Below are positions 43,264 through 54,698 of a stretch of 64,000 nt of DNA, in pieces; the first letter of the stretch is position 1; every line of letters starts with the position of its first letter. Made by a program: the position numbers and the translations under genes. The notes under the pieces are model-generated. The model worked only from the letters and a program-made list of their open reading frames with translations, did no database searches and was not told where the DNA came from. Origin of the DNA: Helicobacter pametensis ATCC 51478 (GTDB lineage: Bacteria > Campylobacterota > Campylobacteria > Campylobacterales > Helicobacteraceae); NCBI RefSeq assembly GCF_000518225.1, contig NZ_JADE01000008.1, positions 62,001 through 126,000 on the forward strand, in the 5' to 3' direction.

Positions 43264-45957
43264 TTATTTGAGTTCAGCCCAATTTCGTCCTATGGAGATT
43301 CCGCACTCTAGAGGGACTTTGAGAGAGTAGATAGAGTTCATAATGGTTGCGATCTCTTCCCCCTTCTCTCTAGCCCCACTCTCTGGAAGCTCAAAAATCA
43401 GCTCATCATGGACTTGCAAAAGCATTTTGATCGGTGTGTTTTGAATGTGCTGCTGGATTGCATTCATAGCAAGCTTGATGAGATCGGCTGCACTGCCTTG
43501 GAAGATTGTATTGATTCCTTCGCGTAAAAAATTGGACTTTTGAAAGTCTGTTGCTGTGTCAAAATTAAAATATCTTCGATGTCCAAGCAAGGTTTGAGCA
43601 TAGCCTTGAGAGAGGATATTTTCTTCTTGAGTTTTAAGGAAAGTTTTCACCGTGGGGAAGGAGGTGAAATAGCTTTCGATATAGCTTTTGGCATCTTTGA
43701 GAGGGATTTTTAGTGTTTCTGAGAGTTTTTTGGCTCCCATGCCATAGATGAGTCCAAAATTGATGCTTTTGGCAATAGCGCGTTTGGAATCATCGCTATT
43801 TCCAAAGATTTTGAGTGCTGTTTGTGTATGGATATCTTGATGGCTTTCAAAAGCTTGGGTTAGATTAGGATCTTGACTAAAATGAGCCAAAAGCCTAAGC
43901 TCAATCTGTGAATAATCAACACTTAGCAAAACGCATCCTTCTTGAGCGATGAAGCCTTCTCTGATTTTTCGTCCAGCCTCGCTGCGCACGGGAATGTTTT
44001 GGAGGTTTGGAGATTTGGAGCTCAAGCGTCCAGTGGCTGTCCCAGTTTGCAAAAAAGAAGTAAAGATTTTATGTTGGGTATCGACAAGCTTAAGTAGAGG
44101 CTCGATATAGGTATTGCGCAATTTATAAGCCTCTCGATATTGCAAGATTTCAGGAATGATGGGGTGATCATTGATCAATTTTTCTAGCACTTTTTCTTCT
44201 GTGCTAAATCCTCCTTTGACTTGCTTGCTTCCTTTGAGCTTGAGCTTCTCAAATAAAATATTTGAAAGCTGTTGTGGGGAATTGAGATTGAAGTCTTCAT
44301 TGGCTAGTGTGTAAATTTTGCTTGAGCACTCTGAAATCAGCTGAGAGACTTGATTTTTGAGCTTTTCAAAAAATGCAATATCGATTTTGATCCCTTGATT
44401 TTCCATTTCTGCAAGTGTGAGAATAAGGGGGAATTCCAATGTATGAGCAAGATTGAGAAGATGGGGTATGTCTTTGAGTTTTGCTTCCAAAAAATGAAAA
44501 AGTTGATAAGTAGCAACAGCATCTTCACTTGCATATTTTGCAGCATCTTCAAGGTGGATCTGGCCAAAATGCTGTCCCTTTGATACCACATCTTCAAAGG
44601 CAATCATTTTGTGATCAAACCATTTAAACATTTGCCTATCAAGTCCCACAGGAGAGCTGCTATCTTCAAGCCAAGCCAAAACCATAGAATCTAAGATGAG
44701 ATTTTGTGGCAAAAGATCAAAATTATTTTTGGTGATGAGGTAGTCAAATTTGAGATTGTGTCCAATGATTGGGTGTTTGAAAATTTCTTGAATGAGGATT
44801 TTGGCTTCATCTTTTGAAATTTGAGTATTGACTCCAAGATAATCGTGCGCAAATGGCACATAATAGCCATCCACTCCATCAAGGGAGAAGCTAAAGCCCA
44901 CCATTTGAGATTCTTGAATATTTAATCCATCAGTCTCGCAATCAAATGCGATTCTAGATTCTATAGGATGAGATTGTAGGATCTTGAGTGCTTCATCTAG
45001 TGAAGTGAGTAGATGATATCGATAAGTAAAAGGCTTGGGGCTATATTGGACTTTTTTTTGTCCATAGTCTTGATCAAAAGGTTTTTTGAAACCAAATGGA
45101 CTTTGTCCTTTGACTTTGAGGATAAGGCGCTCAAAATCAAAGCGCACCAAATCTGGCAAGATGCATTTGAGGGGATTGTCTTTAGGGAAGGGAGTGGGGG
45201 TGAAGCTCTGAATAAGGTCTTTGCGCAAGGTCACAAGATCACGACTTCTAAAAGCCGCTTCTTTGCCCTCTCTAATCAGCGTTGCAAGGCGTTTTGTGAC
45301 GAGTGATTCTAAGTGTTCTTGATCATCATATAGGGCTTCAAGGGTGTGGTAGTGATTGATGAGTTTTTGAGCAGTTTTGTTGCCAATGCCCTTGATGCCT
45401 GGGATGTTGTCACTTGTATCTCCAATAAGAGCTTGAAAATGGATGAAATCTTCTGGGCTGATTCCCCACTTGCTGATGCATTCTTGTGATCGAATCTCGC
45501 ATTTTTTGATCGGATCATATAGGAATGTTGTGTCGTCGATGAGCTGATAGAGATCTTTGTCGTGACTGATGATCTTGACTAGCATATTTTGATCTTTGGC
45601 CCAATGTGTCAGTGAAGCAATAGCATCATCAGCCTCATATCCTTCAAATGAAAGATTCTCAAACCCCATTTTAGTAATCCACTCGATTGCGATGGGAAGC
45701 TGAAGTCTTAGTTCTTCTGGAGCTGGTGAGCGGTTGGCCTTGTAGTTTGGGTCAAGTTTTTTGCGATGATTGATCCCTCCCCCCTCAAGGGCAAAGACAA
45801 GATAATCACAGGTTTGTTCCTTGTAGATTGTATGGATGAGATTGGCAAATCCTAGCAGAAGGCTTGTAGGAAAACCTTCTGAATTTCTCAATGGAGGGAG
45901 TGCATAAAAACTCCTAAAAAAGAAACCAAATGTATCAATGATTGTGAGGGTTCGCAT
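43264..45957 (-). CDS. polA: DNA polymerase I
   Basis: 897 residues. The 5'-3' exonuclease domain comes first (DTFGFFFRSFYAL, EGYEADDAIASLTHW, GDTSDNIPGIKGIGNKTA), then a 3'-5' exonuclease-like domain with IAFDCETDGLNI intact, then the polymerase with GRLSSKSPNLQNIPVRSE, SVDYSQIELR and LLQVHDELIFE. ATG 45957 (MRTLTIIDTFG) has AAAGGA upstream; a longer frame to 45990 is not supported. Confidence 0.98.
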   Translation of the reverse strand: MRTLTIIDTFGFFFRSFYALPPLRNSEGFPTSLLLGFANLIHTIYKEQTCDYLVFALEGGGINHRKKLDPNYKANRSPAPEELRLQLPIAIEWITKMGFENLSFEGYEADDAIASLTHWAKDQNMLVKIISHDKDLYQLIDDTTFLYDPIKKCEIRSQECISKWGISPEDFIHFQALIGDTSDNIPGIKGIGNKTAQKLINHYHTLEALYDDQEHLESLVTKRLATLIREGKEAAFRSRDLVTLRKDLIQSFTPTPFPKDNPLKCILPDLVRFDFERLILKVKGQSPFGFKKPFDQDYGQKKVQYSPKPFTYRYHLLTSLDEALKILQSHPIESRIAFDCETDGLNIQESQMVGFSFSLDGVDGYYVPFAHDYLGVNTQISKDEAKILIQEIFKHPIIGHNLKFDYLITKNNFDLLPQNLILDSMVLAWLEDSSSPVGLDRQMFKWFDHKMIAFEDVVSKGQHFGQIHLEDAAKYASEDAVATYQLFHFLEAKLKDIPHLLNLAHTLEFPLILTLAEMENQGIKIDIAFFEKLKNQVSQLISECSSKIYTLANEDFNLNSPQQLSNILFEKLKLKGSKQVKGGFSTEEKVLEKLINDHPIIPEILQYREAYKLRNTYIEPLLKLVDTQHKIFTSFLQTGTATGRLSSKSPNLQNIPVRSEAGRKIREGFIAQEGCVLLSVDYSQIELRLLAHFSQDPNLTQAFESHQDIHTQTALKIFGNSDDSKRAIAKSINFGLIYGMGAKKLSETLKIPLKDAKSYIESYFTSFPTVKTFLKTQEENILSQGYAQTLLGHRRYFNFDTATDFQKSNFLREGINTIFQGSAADLIKLAMNAIQQHIQNTPIKMLLQVHDELIFELPESGAREKGEEIATIMNSIYSLKVPLECGISIGRNWAELK

Positions 45958-46012
45958 CAAAATCCTTTTTGTGTTTGAGATAAAATTCAAAAAAATCTAA
46001 GAAAGTGAGGAA

Positions 46013-47517
<1,505 letters not shown>

Positions 47518-47527
47518 GAGAAGGCTA

Positions 47528-48847
47528 GTGAAGAATAAACTGCATTTGATTTCATTGGGTTGCACAAAGAATCTTGTCGATAGCGAGGTGATGCTTGGTC
47601 GTCTCAGAGAGTATGAGCTGACTGATGAGGTCAGTGAGGCTGATGTGATCATTATCAATACTTGTGGATTCATTTCTGCTGCTAAGCAAGAGAGTATCAA
47701 TACGATTTTGGAGGCAAGCTCAAAGCGCAAAGAAGGTGCATTGCTTGTCGCAAGTGGATGTTTGAGTCAGAGATATCATCGAGAGCTTTTAGAAGAGATG
47801 CCTGAGATTGACATCATCACAGGTGTTGGGGATTATGACAAGATTGATTTGATGATTGCCAAAAGACAGGGGATGCAGACACATCGAGTATTTTTGGCAG
47901 ATGAGCACCATGAGCGGATAATCACAGGTTCATCAATCCATGCATATGTCAAACTCAGTGAGGGATGCAATCAATCTTGTTCGTTTTGTTCTATCCCAAG
48001 CTTTAAAGGCAAGCTTCGATCACGCCAAATTGATTCTGTTTTGAAAGAAGTTGAGAATCTAAGCAAGCGAGGATATCAAGATTTTTCTTTTGTTGCTCAA
48101 GATAGCAGTTCATATTTGCGTGATTGTGGCGAGAGAGAGGGATTGATCAAGCTGATTGAGGCATTAGATCAGCAGAGTTTGGCTAGAAGTGCTCGGATTT
48201 TGTATCTTTATCCAAGTACAACGGATCTCAAGCTTATTGAGACGATTGCAAACTCAAAGATTGTGCAAAATTATTTTGATATGCCTATCCAGCACATCAG
48301 TCAAAGTATGCTTACAAGAATGAAGAGGGGTGTTAGTCGAGAGAAACATATCGAGCTTTTAAAAGCGATGAGAGATATACCCAATGCATTTGTGCGCACG
48401 ACTTTGATTGTGGGGCATCCTCAAGAGAGTGAAGAAGAATTTGAAGAGCTTTGTGAGTTTATCAAAGAGTTTAGGTTTGATGCGATCAATGTGTTTGCCT
48501 ACTCAAGCGAGGAGGGGACATCAGCTCATATGATGGATGGACACATCGCACCTAAGGTGATCAACTCTCGGATCAAAACTCTCAATAAAATCATCCTATC
48601 TCAGCAAAAAGCACGCAAAAAATCGATGCTTGGAAAAGTATTGCCTGTGATTATCGAGGGTAAGAGTGAGGTGAGCGAGTATTTTTATAGTGCGAGAGCA
48701 TTGAGCTGGGCACCGCAAATTGATGGAGAAATTTTGATCAATGAGGTGGAGATTGATGGAGGGATTGATGCTGGATATTATGAGGTGAAGATCACGCAAG
48801 TCAAAGAGGGCTATGTATTTGGCAGTGTGATTGCAAGGCTGGGGTAG
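47528..48847 (+). CDS. rimO: Ribosomal protein S12 methylthiotransferase RimO
   Basis: Radical-SAM enzyme of the MiaB family acting on an aspartate of S12. SLGCTKNLVDSE is the RimO-type N-terminus, INTCGFI the second cysteine, and LSEGCNQSCSFCSIPSFKGKLRSR the cluster site; a C-terminal TRAM domain follows. Start is GTG 47528 with AGAAGG upstream. 439 residues. Its stop codon is the loop of a terminator-like hairpin that uses a C9 tract. Confidence 0.96.
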   Translation: MKNKLHLISLGCTKNLVDSEVMLGRLREYELTDEVSEADVIIINTCGFISAAKQESINTILEASSKRKEGALLVASGCLSQRYHRELLEEMPEIDIITGVGDYDKIDLMIAKRQGMQTHRVFLADEHHERIITGSSIHAYVKLSEGCNQSCSFCSIPSFKGKLRSRQIDSVLKEVENLSKRGYQDFSFVAQDSSSYLRDCGEREGLIKLIEALDQQSLARSARILYLYPSTTDLKLIETIANSKIVQNYFDMPIQHISQSMLTRMKRGVSREKHIELLKAMRDIPNAFVRTTLIVGHPQESEEEFEELCEFIKEFRFDAINVFAYSSEEGTSAHMMDGHIAPKVINSRIKTLNKIILSQQKARKKSMLGKVLPVIIEGKSEVSEYFYSARALSWAPQIDGEILINEVEIDGGIDAGYYEVKITQVKEGYVFGSVIARLG

Positions 48848-48865
48848 CCCCCCCCCTTTTTTTTT
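48835..48865 (+). terminator. rimO terminator with C9 and T9 tracts
   Basis: AAGG-CT-GGGG (48835-48844) can pair with the C9 run (48848-48856) plus TT, the TAG stop being the loop; nine T follow (48857-48865). The C tract is part of the stem, so a change in its length alters the internal loop. A second palindrome, TAGCTAA-GGA-TTAGCTA at about 48868-48884, overlaps the end of prs on the other strand. Confidence 0.55.
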
Positions 48866-48877
48866 GATAGCTAAGGA

Positions 48878-49807
48878 TTAGCTAAAAAGTGAATTGACAC
48901 TCTCGTCATTGTTGATTCTGCGGATTACTTCTGCAAAGAGTGGAGCAACACTTAGGATTTTGATCTTGGTGGATTTGTGAAGAAGTGGGATTGTATTGGT
49001 CATGACAACTTCATCCAAGACACTCGCATTGATGCGCTCAAGGGCTTGACCACTTAGGACTGGATGTGTGCCTAGAGCCATGACGCTTGTGGCACCATGT
49101 TTTTTGAGAACTTCGGCGGCTTTGCACATAGTGCCTGCTGTGTCAATCATATCATCGACCAGGATCACATCTTTGTCTGTTACATCCCCGATGATATTCA
49201 TCACTTCACTAATATTGGCCTTTTCTCGTTTCTTATCCACTATCACTAGATCAAATCCAAGCTGATCAGCAAAATACCTCGCTCGAGAAACACCCCCAAT
49301 ATCAGGAGAAGCGATGATGGGGTTGGGTAAGTCTTTTTGCTTGATGTAATCTTTGAAGACGATTGAGCCATAGAGATTATCCACAGGCACATCAAAAAAT
49401 CCCTGAATCTGCCCAGCATGTAAATCCATCGTAACGATTCGATCAACACCTGCTGTTTCTAAGAGATTGGCGACAAGTTTGGCAGTGATCGGAACACGCG
49501 GAGCTGCCTTGCGGTCTTGGCGTGCATAGCCAAAATAGGGAATAATGGCATTGATCGTGTTGGCAGAGCTGCGTCTGAATGCATCAATCATCACCAAGAG
49601 TTCCATAAGATTGTCATTGGTTGGAGCGCAAGTGGGTTGGATGATGAAGATATCTTGTCCTCTGACAGATTCTCCAATTTGCACATTGATTTCTCCATCA
49701 CTAAATTTGCCAACGCTTGCATTGGATAGAGGAAGATCTAGGAACTTTGAAACCTCCTCGCTAAACTCTCTATATGCTGATCCCGAAAAAACTTTGATTC
49801 CTCGCAT
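48878..49807 (-). CDS. prs: Ribose-phosphate pyrophosphokinase
   Basis: Makes PRPP from ribose 5-phosphate and ATP for nucleotide, histidine and tryptophan synthesis. FSDGEINVQIGESVRGQDIFIIQ, YFGYARQDRK, DLHAGQIQGFFD and the PRPP loop VILVDDMIDTAGTMCKAA are all present. 309 residues, full length. AAGGAT precedes ATG 49807. The leader contains several stem-loops. Converges on rimO. Confidence 0.97.
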   Translation of the reverse strand: MRGIKVFSGSAYREFSEEVSKFLDLPLSNASVGKFSDGEINVQIGESVRGQDIFIIQPTCAPTNDNLMELLVMIDAFRRSSANTINAIIPYFGYARQDRKAAPRVPITAKLVANLLETAGVDRIVTMDLHAGQIQGFFDVPVDNLYGSIVFKDYIKQKDLPNPIIASPDIGGVSRARYFADQLGFDLVIVDKKREKANISEVMNIIGDVTDKDVILVDDMIDTAGTMCKAAEVLKKHGATSVMALGTHPVLSGQALERINASVLDEVVMTNTIPLLHKSTKIKILSVAPLFAEVIRRINNDESVNSLFS

Positions 49808-49856
49808 GTGTTCTTATCCTTAGTGTGAATTAAAAGGGTAACTTACTTAAAAAATC

Positions 49857-50076
49857 AAAAAAAGTCTATAGATTCCCGTGGAATCTTGGGCTTGTGAGAG
49901 GGGGGATTGGGGCTTGTTAATCTTGGTTAGTTTTTGATCAATAAAATCCTTCTCCCAAAACTTTAGCCATCTTGGTCATCAAAATATTTGATGGAGTCTC
50001 TTTGAGGGAGACTCCAAAGAGTGTTTGATCACCTCTTTATGTCATTATTTAGTGTGAGCACTCCTTTTGGGGAGTG
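49857..50076 (-). promoter_or_regulatory. Structured leader between ubiD and prs, with terminator
   Basis: The 270-bp gap holds four stem-loops read in the minus direction: CACTCC/GGAGTG (50076-50059), TGGAGTCTC/GAGACTCCA (50016-49992), CATCAAA/TTTGATG just after it, and AGATTCC-ACG-GGAATCT (49886-49870) followed within six bases by TTTTTTT (49863-49857). The last looks like an intrinsic terminator 50 bp before prs. It could end ubiD transcripts or act as an attenuator of prs; I cannot tell which. Confidence 0.45.
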
Positions 50077-50077
50077 T

Positions 50078-51895
50078 TTAGGAGTGAAGGATGGCAAATT
50101 TCTCCAAAAATTCTTGATCTTCCTCTAAAAGCCCCATATTTTGAAGCTTGCTAATAATCTCCTTTGAACAATCCGTATCTTTTGGCCATTCTCTCAAGTG
50201 TCCATCACAAACCCCCTTATCTGTTGCATCGATATAAACCACGCCATTTTGGATCCAAATATCTCGCTTTGCATCAATATTATTGACCACTCTCCAAATG
50301 ATCATATAGGCATTTTCTAGATTGTTTTTATAAGAATCAAGAGCGATGAGGATTCCAAGGTGAGAGGACAATGGAGTGAGGGCTTGAAGCCTTGGGAGAA
50401 TAGAAAGATTTGATTTGTGAATCCCAAGTAGGCAGATTGGTGTGTTGGTTTGGGTGCAGTATTGTTTGATAGATTGGGTTTCTGGAAGGAGGGCTTTGAT
50501 TTTGCCAAAGAGCTCTTGATCTTCCAAGATTCTTAAACCATCTCGTTTGTATTCATCCCCTGTGGCATCAACACCGAGTTTGCCTCCTTGTGCATAGTTT
50601 GGAGATGAGTGATCTAGGGCATCGCACACTCCTTCTGTGATTAAGAGATGATCTGCTCGAAAACGATTGAGAATATACTGTGTGATTGCTGGATAATCAG
50701 TCAGGGGAGGTGCATCCATGCCGACAAATAATGCATGTTTGACAAAACTCATCTGTCCTATTCCCCAAAATGCATGCATAAGCTGTCTAGCATGTGCAGG
50801 ATATGCAGGATCAATCTTGGCAAGAATGAGATTATGAAATACGCCATTTTCTGGCATATGATAATCAATCAGTCCATGGGTTGTCATTTTGAGCATAGGA
50901 AGGAAGACACGCTCTGTAAGATAGCCCATATATTTATCTTCCAAAGGAGGTTTGCCTACAACGGTGGCTGGGAAGATGGGTGAATTTTTGTGAGTGATGG
51001 CACTGACTTCAAGCACAGGATAGGGCTCGATTGGAGTGTAATATCCTGTGTGATCACCAAAGGGTCCCTCTAGTTCCATTTGTTCTGGATCGACCCATCC
51101 CTCAATCACAAAGTCAGCATCTTCTGGGATAAAGATGGGATTGGTGATGGATTGGACAAGTTGAGGTTTTCTCTCTCTAATGATTCCATATAGTGCGAGT
51201 TCAAAAACTCCATAAGGCATCGGAGCTTGCCCACACCATGTATAGAGAGGATCTCCACCTAGTGCGATACTCACAGGCATCTTTTGTCTAGCTTTTTTGT
51301 ATTGATGGAAGAAGTGATTGGAATCTTTGTGGATTTGCCAATGAAGTCCTAGGCGTCGATCATCATAAATTTGGAGGCGATACATTCCAAGATTTTTGAG
51401 TTCCCCATCTAGGCTTTGGGTATAGACCTGTCCCATTGTGATAAATGCTCCACCATCAAGTTCCCAAGTCTTGAGCGCAGGTAAGTTAAAAAGAGAGGGA
51501 TTGAGATTGATGTTTGCTTGACATGTTCCTTTTTTGTGGGGATGGAGCTTGGGGATTGCATGACGCAGTGTAAAGAGCTCTTTGGCTTTTGTAAGTTTTT
51601 GAACAAGTGTTTTGGGGGGAGTGAGCTTGAGGAGGTTTTGAATCTGCCCAGCAATCTCTTCTGGTGATTTTTGAACAATCAAACGCAAGAGATCAAAGGA
51701 GCCAAAGATATTGGTCAAAACTGGTGTTTGAAATATATGCTCTCCTCGTTTTGGGTGGGTAAAAAGAAGTGCTTTGGCATTAGGTTTTTTGACTTCGATG
51801 TAGGAGAGATGAGGAATCTCAAGATCGACATCTAGTGGTGTGTCGATGACTTTAAGAAGATTATGTTTTTGGGCTAGAGAAATGAAGTGCTGCAT
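50078..51895 (-). CDS. UbiD-family decarboxylase
   Basis: 605-residue prenyl-FMN-dependent decarboxylase. EGPFGDHTGYY with its glutamate and ISIALGGDP-like (VSIALGGDP) are family signatures, with GMYRLQIYDDRRLGLHWQIHKDSN for cofactor binding. In Helicobacter this enzyme is thought to serve menaquinone synthesis through the futalosine route; I infer the same. ATG 51895 with GAGGT upstream is preferred to an in-frame upstream start. Single gene on this strand. Confidence 0.9.
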   Translation of the reverse strand: MQHFISLAQKHNLLKVIDTPLDVDLEIPHLSYIEVKKPNAKALLFTHPKRGEHIFQTPVLTNIFGSFDLLRLIVQKSPEEIAGQIQNLLKLTPPKTLVQKLTKAKELFTLRHAIPKLHPHKKGTCQANINLNPSLFNLPALKTWELDGGAFITMGQVYTQSLDGELKNLGMYRLQIYDDRRLGLHWQIHKDSNHFFHQYKKARQKMPVSIALGGDPLYTWCGQAPMPYGVFELALYGIIRERKPQLVQSITNPIFIPEDADFVIEGWVDPEQMELEGPFGDHTGYYTPIEPYPVLEVSAITHKNSPIFPATVVGKPPLEDKYMGYLTERVFLPMLKMTTHGLIDYHMPENGVFHNLILAKIDPAYPAHARQLMHAFWGIGQMSFVKHALFVGMDAPPLTDYPAITQYILNRFRADHLLITEGVCDALDHSSPNYAQGGKLGVDATGDEYKRDGLRILEDQELFGKIKALLPETQSIKQYCTQTNTPICLLGIHKSNLSILPRLQALTPLSSHLGILIALDSYKNNLENAYMIIWRVVNNIDAKRDIWIQNGVVYIDATDKGVCDGHLREWPKDTDCSKEIISKLQNMGLLEEDQEFLEKFAILHS

Positions 51896-51960
51896 GATAA
51901 CCTCAATTTGATTTTTGAGGTCGTATTGTATCAAAGCCCCCCTTCCCCCTAGAAGCTAGT

Positions 51961-52527
51961 TTAGAAAGCAAAACCGATTGTGCCACCAAGGTTGAGCATC
52001 TCAGCATGATGCTTTCCGCTTGAAGCAGGGATTTTGAGATCAGGTTTTTGCCAGCTTCCCTCAAAGCCAATCACCAATAAAGAAAACAAAGGGACTTCCC
52101 ATCTGACACCAAAGTTGATCGCATAAGTTTCCTTGATCGAGCTTCCACTGATGAAACCACCTTTAAATGTTGAATAACTCGCTCCAACAAAAGGTGTGAG
52201 TTTGATGAAGGGGATGCGATATCCAAGCACTCCTCCATATTGAATATTGTGGATGGATTCTTTTGAATTCACAAAGGAACTTCTAAGATAGTCATACTTG
52301 ACATGTGGAGCGATCATAAATCCCGCAACTCCAAGCCAAAGTCTTGCATATGCACCAGGACTAAAAGTATTGTCATTATTAAAAGAGGTAGATTTATCTT
52401 CAATCTCACCTTTGACTTTACTGTAGCTGAGAGTTGCTCCCACTTCTGGAGAGATGGTCAAGATCCCCAAATCAATTGCAAAAATAGAGCTCAATGAAAG
52501 CCCCAAAGCCAAAATAATTTTTTTCAT
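51961..52527 (-). CDS. Small outer membrane beta-barrel protein
   Basis: 188 residues with a signal peptide (MKKIILALGLSLSSIFA) and an eight-strand barrel pattern ending in GGTIGFAF with terminal phenylalanine. Motifs such as GVLGYRIPFIKLTPFVGASYS resemble small Helicobacter outer membrane proteins of the OmpW/OmpA-barrel size class. Function unknown. AGGAGGATCAT precedes the ATG. Divergent from ppk. Confidence 0.72.
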   Translation of the reverse strand: MKKIILALGLSLSSIFAIDLGILTISPEVGATLSYSKVKGEIEDKSTSFNNDNTFSPGAYARLWLGVAGFMIAPHVKYDYLRSSFVNSKESIHNIQYGGVLGYRIPFIKLTPFVGASYSTFKGGFISGSSIKETYAINFGVRWEVPLFSLLVIGFEGSWQKPDLKIPASSGKHHAEMLNLGGTIGFAF

Positions 52528-52613
52528 CTATGATCCTCCTTTGACGGATAGTCGAATTTGCATGTGCAAAAACGCTGGCATTTTATCGGATTTTTTCTTT
52601 ATTGGTTAAGATA

Positions 52614-52630
52614 GGGCAGAATCCCTGCCC
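52614..52630. other. Stem-loop in the ppk leader
   Basis: GGGCAG (52614-52619) and CTGCCC (52625-52630) form a 6-bp GC stem with a 5-base loop, 33 bp before the ppk start. Purines but no T run follow on the plus strand. Its role is unknown; it could stabilise or regulate the ppk message. Confidence 0.4.
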
Positions 52631-52662
52631 GAAAAAATGATGATAGTTCTTGAGGGGATGAG

Positions 52663-54654
52663 ATGCAAAAATATTTCAATCGTGAGTTATCTTGGGTGAA
52701 GTTTAATGCCCGTGTTTTAGATCAAAGCACAAAAGAGGATCTACCTCTGCTTGAACGCTTGAAATTCTTGGCAATTTATGGAGTGAATCTGGATGAGTTT
52801 TATATGATCCGTGTTGCTGGATTGAAAAAACTCTACAACAAGGGAATCTCCAAAGTGGGCGATGATGGGATGAGTCCTATTCAGCAGCTTGATGCTATTG
52901 AGAAGATGCTTAGAAGACAAAAAAAGGATTTGGAGAAAAGTTTCTTCCATCTCAAAAATTTGCTCTCACAAGAAAATTTATTTATCCTCAATTATGATGA
53001 GCTAAACCAAGAAGATCAAGCAAAATCTAAAGATTATTTTATCCACAACCTTTATCCGATGATTGTTCCTGTCGTGATTGATGCGATCCATCCATTCCCT
53101 CATTTCAATAATCTAAGTTTTGGCTTGGTGATTAAGATGCAAAACATCAAAAATCCTCAAGAGATTTCATTTGCCCTCATTCGGATTCCAAGATTTTTCC
53201 CTAGATTTGTTGAGGTGAGAGATGGAGTCTTTGTGACTTGTGAAAGTATCGTAGGTGAGTTTGCAAATCTCATTTTTGAAGGATTTAAGATCCTAAATTG
53301 GTGTCCCTTTCGTATCACAAGAAATGCGGATTTTGAGATCCAAGAAGAAGAAGCGGATGACTTTATCGAGCTTTTGAGTGAGGGCTTGAAGGCTAGAAGA
53401 AGAGGAGAAATCGTGCGCCTTCAAGTGGGGCGCAACCAAGATGAAAGCTTGCTTGAGTTTTTGATGTCGCATTTGCCCAAGGTGGATGTGTATCGATATG
53501 ATCTTCCTCTCAATCTTGGAGCATTATGGCAGATTGTGTCTCATCCAAACTTTGCCCATCTCTTGCATCCTTATTTTGTGCCAAAGCTTCCAGATTTTTT
53601 GAGTGAAGAGGGCAATCTATTTGAGCTTCTAAGAGAGCAGGATGTTATACTGTTTCATCCCTATGAAAGCTTTGATCCTGTTGTGCGATTTATTCAGCGT
53701 GCAAGTAAGGATCCTGATGTACTTTCAATCAAAATGACACTCTATCGCGTAGGAAAAAACTCTCCAATTGTTCAAGCCTTGATTGAAGCAGCAGCACATA
53801 AGCAAGTCAATGTCCTTGTGGAGCTCAAAGCGAGATTTGATGAAGAAAATAATCTTGAGTGGGTGCGGGCTTTGGAAGAGGCGGGTGCACATGTGATTTA
53901 TGGAGCCTCTGGATTGAAAGTTCATGCAAAGATTGCTTTGATTTTGAGAAGAGAACAAGACAGAATCAAGGGATATGTGCATGTAGGGAGTGGAAACTAC
54001 AATATCAAAAGTGCAAAAACTTACACAGATGTGAGTTTGCTAAGTTCAAGGGAAGATTTGATCTCAGATGCGATTAAATTTTTCCATGCACTCTCGGCTG
54101 GATTGGCCAAAAAAACATGCTTGCAAAGTATTTATATGGCACCTGCACAGATCAAACCTAAGATTCTTGCTCTAATTGATGGAGAGAGAGAGAAGGGTGA
54201 GCAGGGCAAGATTATTATGAAAATGAATGCTTTGGTTGATTCTGAGATTGTGGATGCACTCTATCGGGCATCACAAGAGGGGGTGAAGATTTGGCTCATT
54301 GTGAGGGGGATTTGCACGCTGCGTCCAAGAGTAGAGGGGCTCTCTAGCAATATCAGAGTGATCTCTCTTCTTGGGCGATATTTGGAGCATGCACGGATTT
54401 ATTTTTTTGGGCATGGAGGGCTTTATGTGGCGAGTGCAGATATGATGCCCAGAAATCTTCAGAGACGCATCGAGCTTTTGATCCCGATCAAAAACCCTAT
54501 AGATTCTCAAAATCTATTGAATTTTTTAGAACTTCAACTTGAAGATAGCAAGGGGGCATATGAGCTGATGGAATGTGGAGAATATCAGCAGATTTTGGGA
54601 GACGGATTTGATTCTCAAGAAGAATGTCAAAAACTAAATTTTAAAGAAGCTTGA
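52663..54654 (+). CDS. ppk: Polyphosphate kinase 1
   Basis: Makes inorganic polyphosphate from ATP. MQKYFNRELSWVKFNARVL at the N-terminus, FHPYESFDPVVRFIQRA, KARFDEENNLEWVRALEEAG, GLKVHAKIALILRRE with the phosphorylated histidine, and GSGNYNIKSAKTYTD are diagnostic. 663 residues, full length. GAGGGGATGAG precedes the ATG. First gene of a run with pyrD, M16 peptidase, dapA, SDR and pgsA, as in H. pylori. Confidence 0.97.
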   Translation: MQKYFNRELSWVKFNARVLDQSTKEDLPLLERLKFLAIYGVNLDEFYMIRVAGLKKLYNKGISKVGDDGMSPIQQLDAIEKMLRRQKKDLEKSFFHLKNLLSQENLFILNYDELNQEDQAKSKDYFIHNLYPMIVPVVIDAIHPFPHFNNLSFGLVIKMQNIKNPQEISFALIRIPRFFPRFVEVRDGVFVTCESIVGEFANLIFEGFKILNWCPFRITRNADFEIQEEEADDFIELLSEGLKARRRGEIVRLQVGRNQDESLLEFLMSHLPKVDVYRYDLPLNLGALWQIVSHPNFAHLLHPYFVPKLPDFLSEEGNLFELLREQDVILFHPYESFDPVVRFIQRASKDPDVLSIKMTLYRVGKNSPIVQALIEAAAHKQVNVLVELKARFDEENNLEWVRALEEAGAHVIYGASGLKVHAKIALILRREQDRIKGYVHVGSGNYNIKSAKTYTDVSLLSSREDLISDAIKFFHALSAGLAKKTCLQSIYMAPAQIKPKILALIDGEREKGEQGKIIMKMNALVDSEIVDALYRASQEGVKIWLIVRGICTLRPRVEGLSSNIRVISLLGRYLEHARIYFFGHGGLYVASADMMPRNLQRRIELLIPIKNPIDSQNLLNFLELQLEDSKGAYELMECGEYQQILGDGFDSQEECQKLNFKEA

Positions 54655-54698
54655 AGATGTTTTTGAACTAAAATTATGGAAAATTTCGGAGAGGATTT

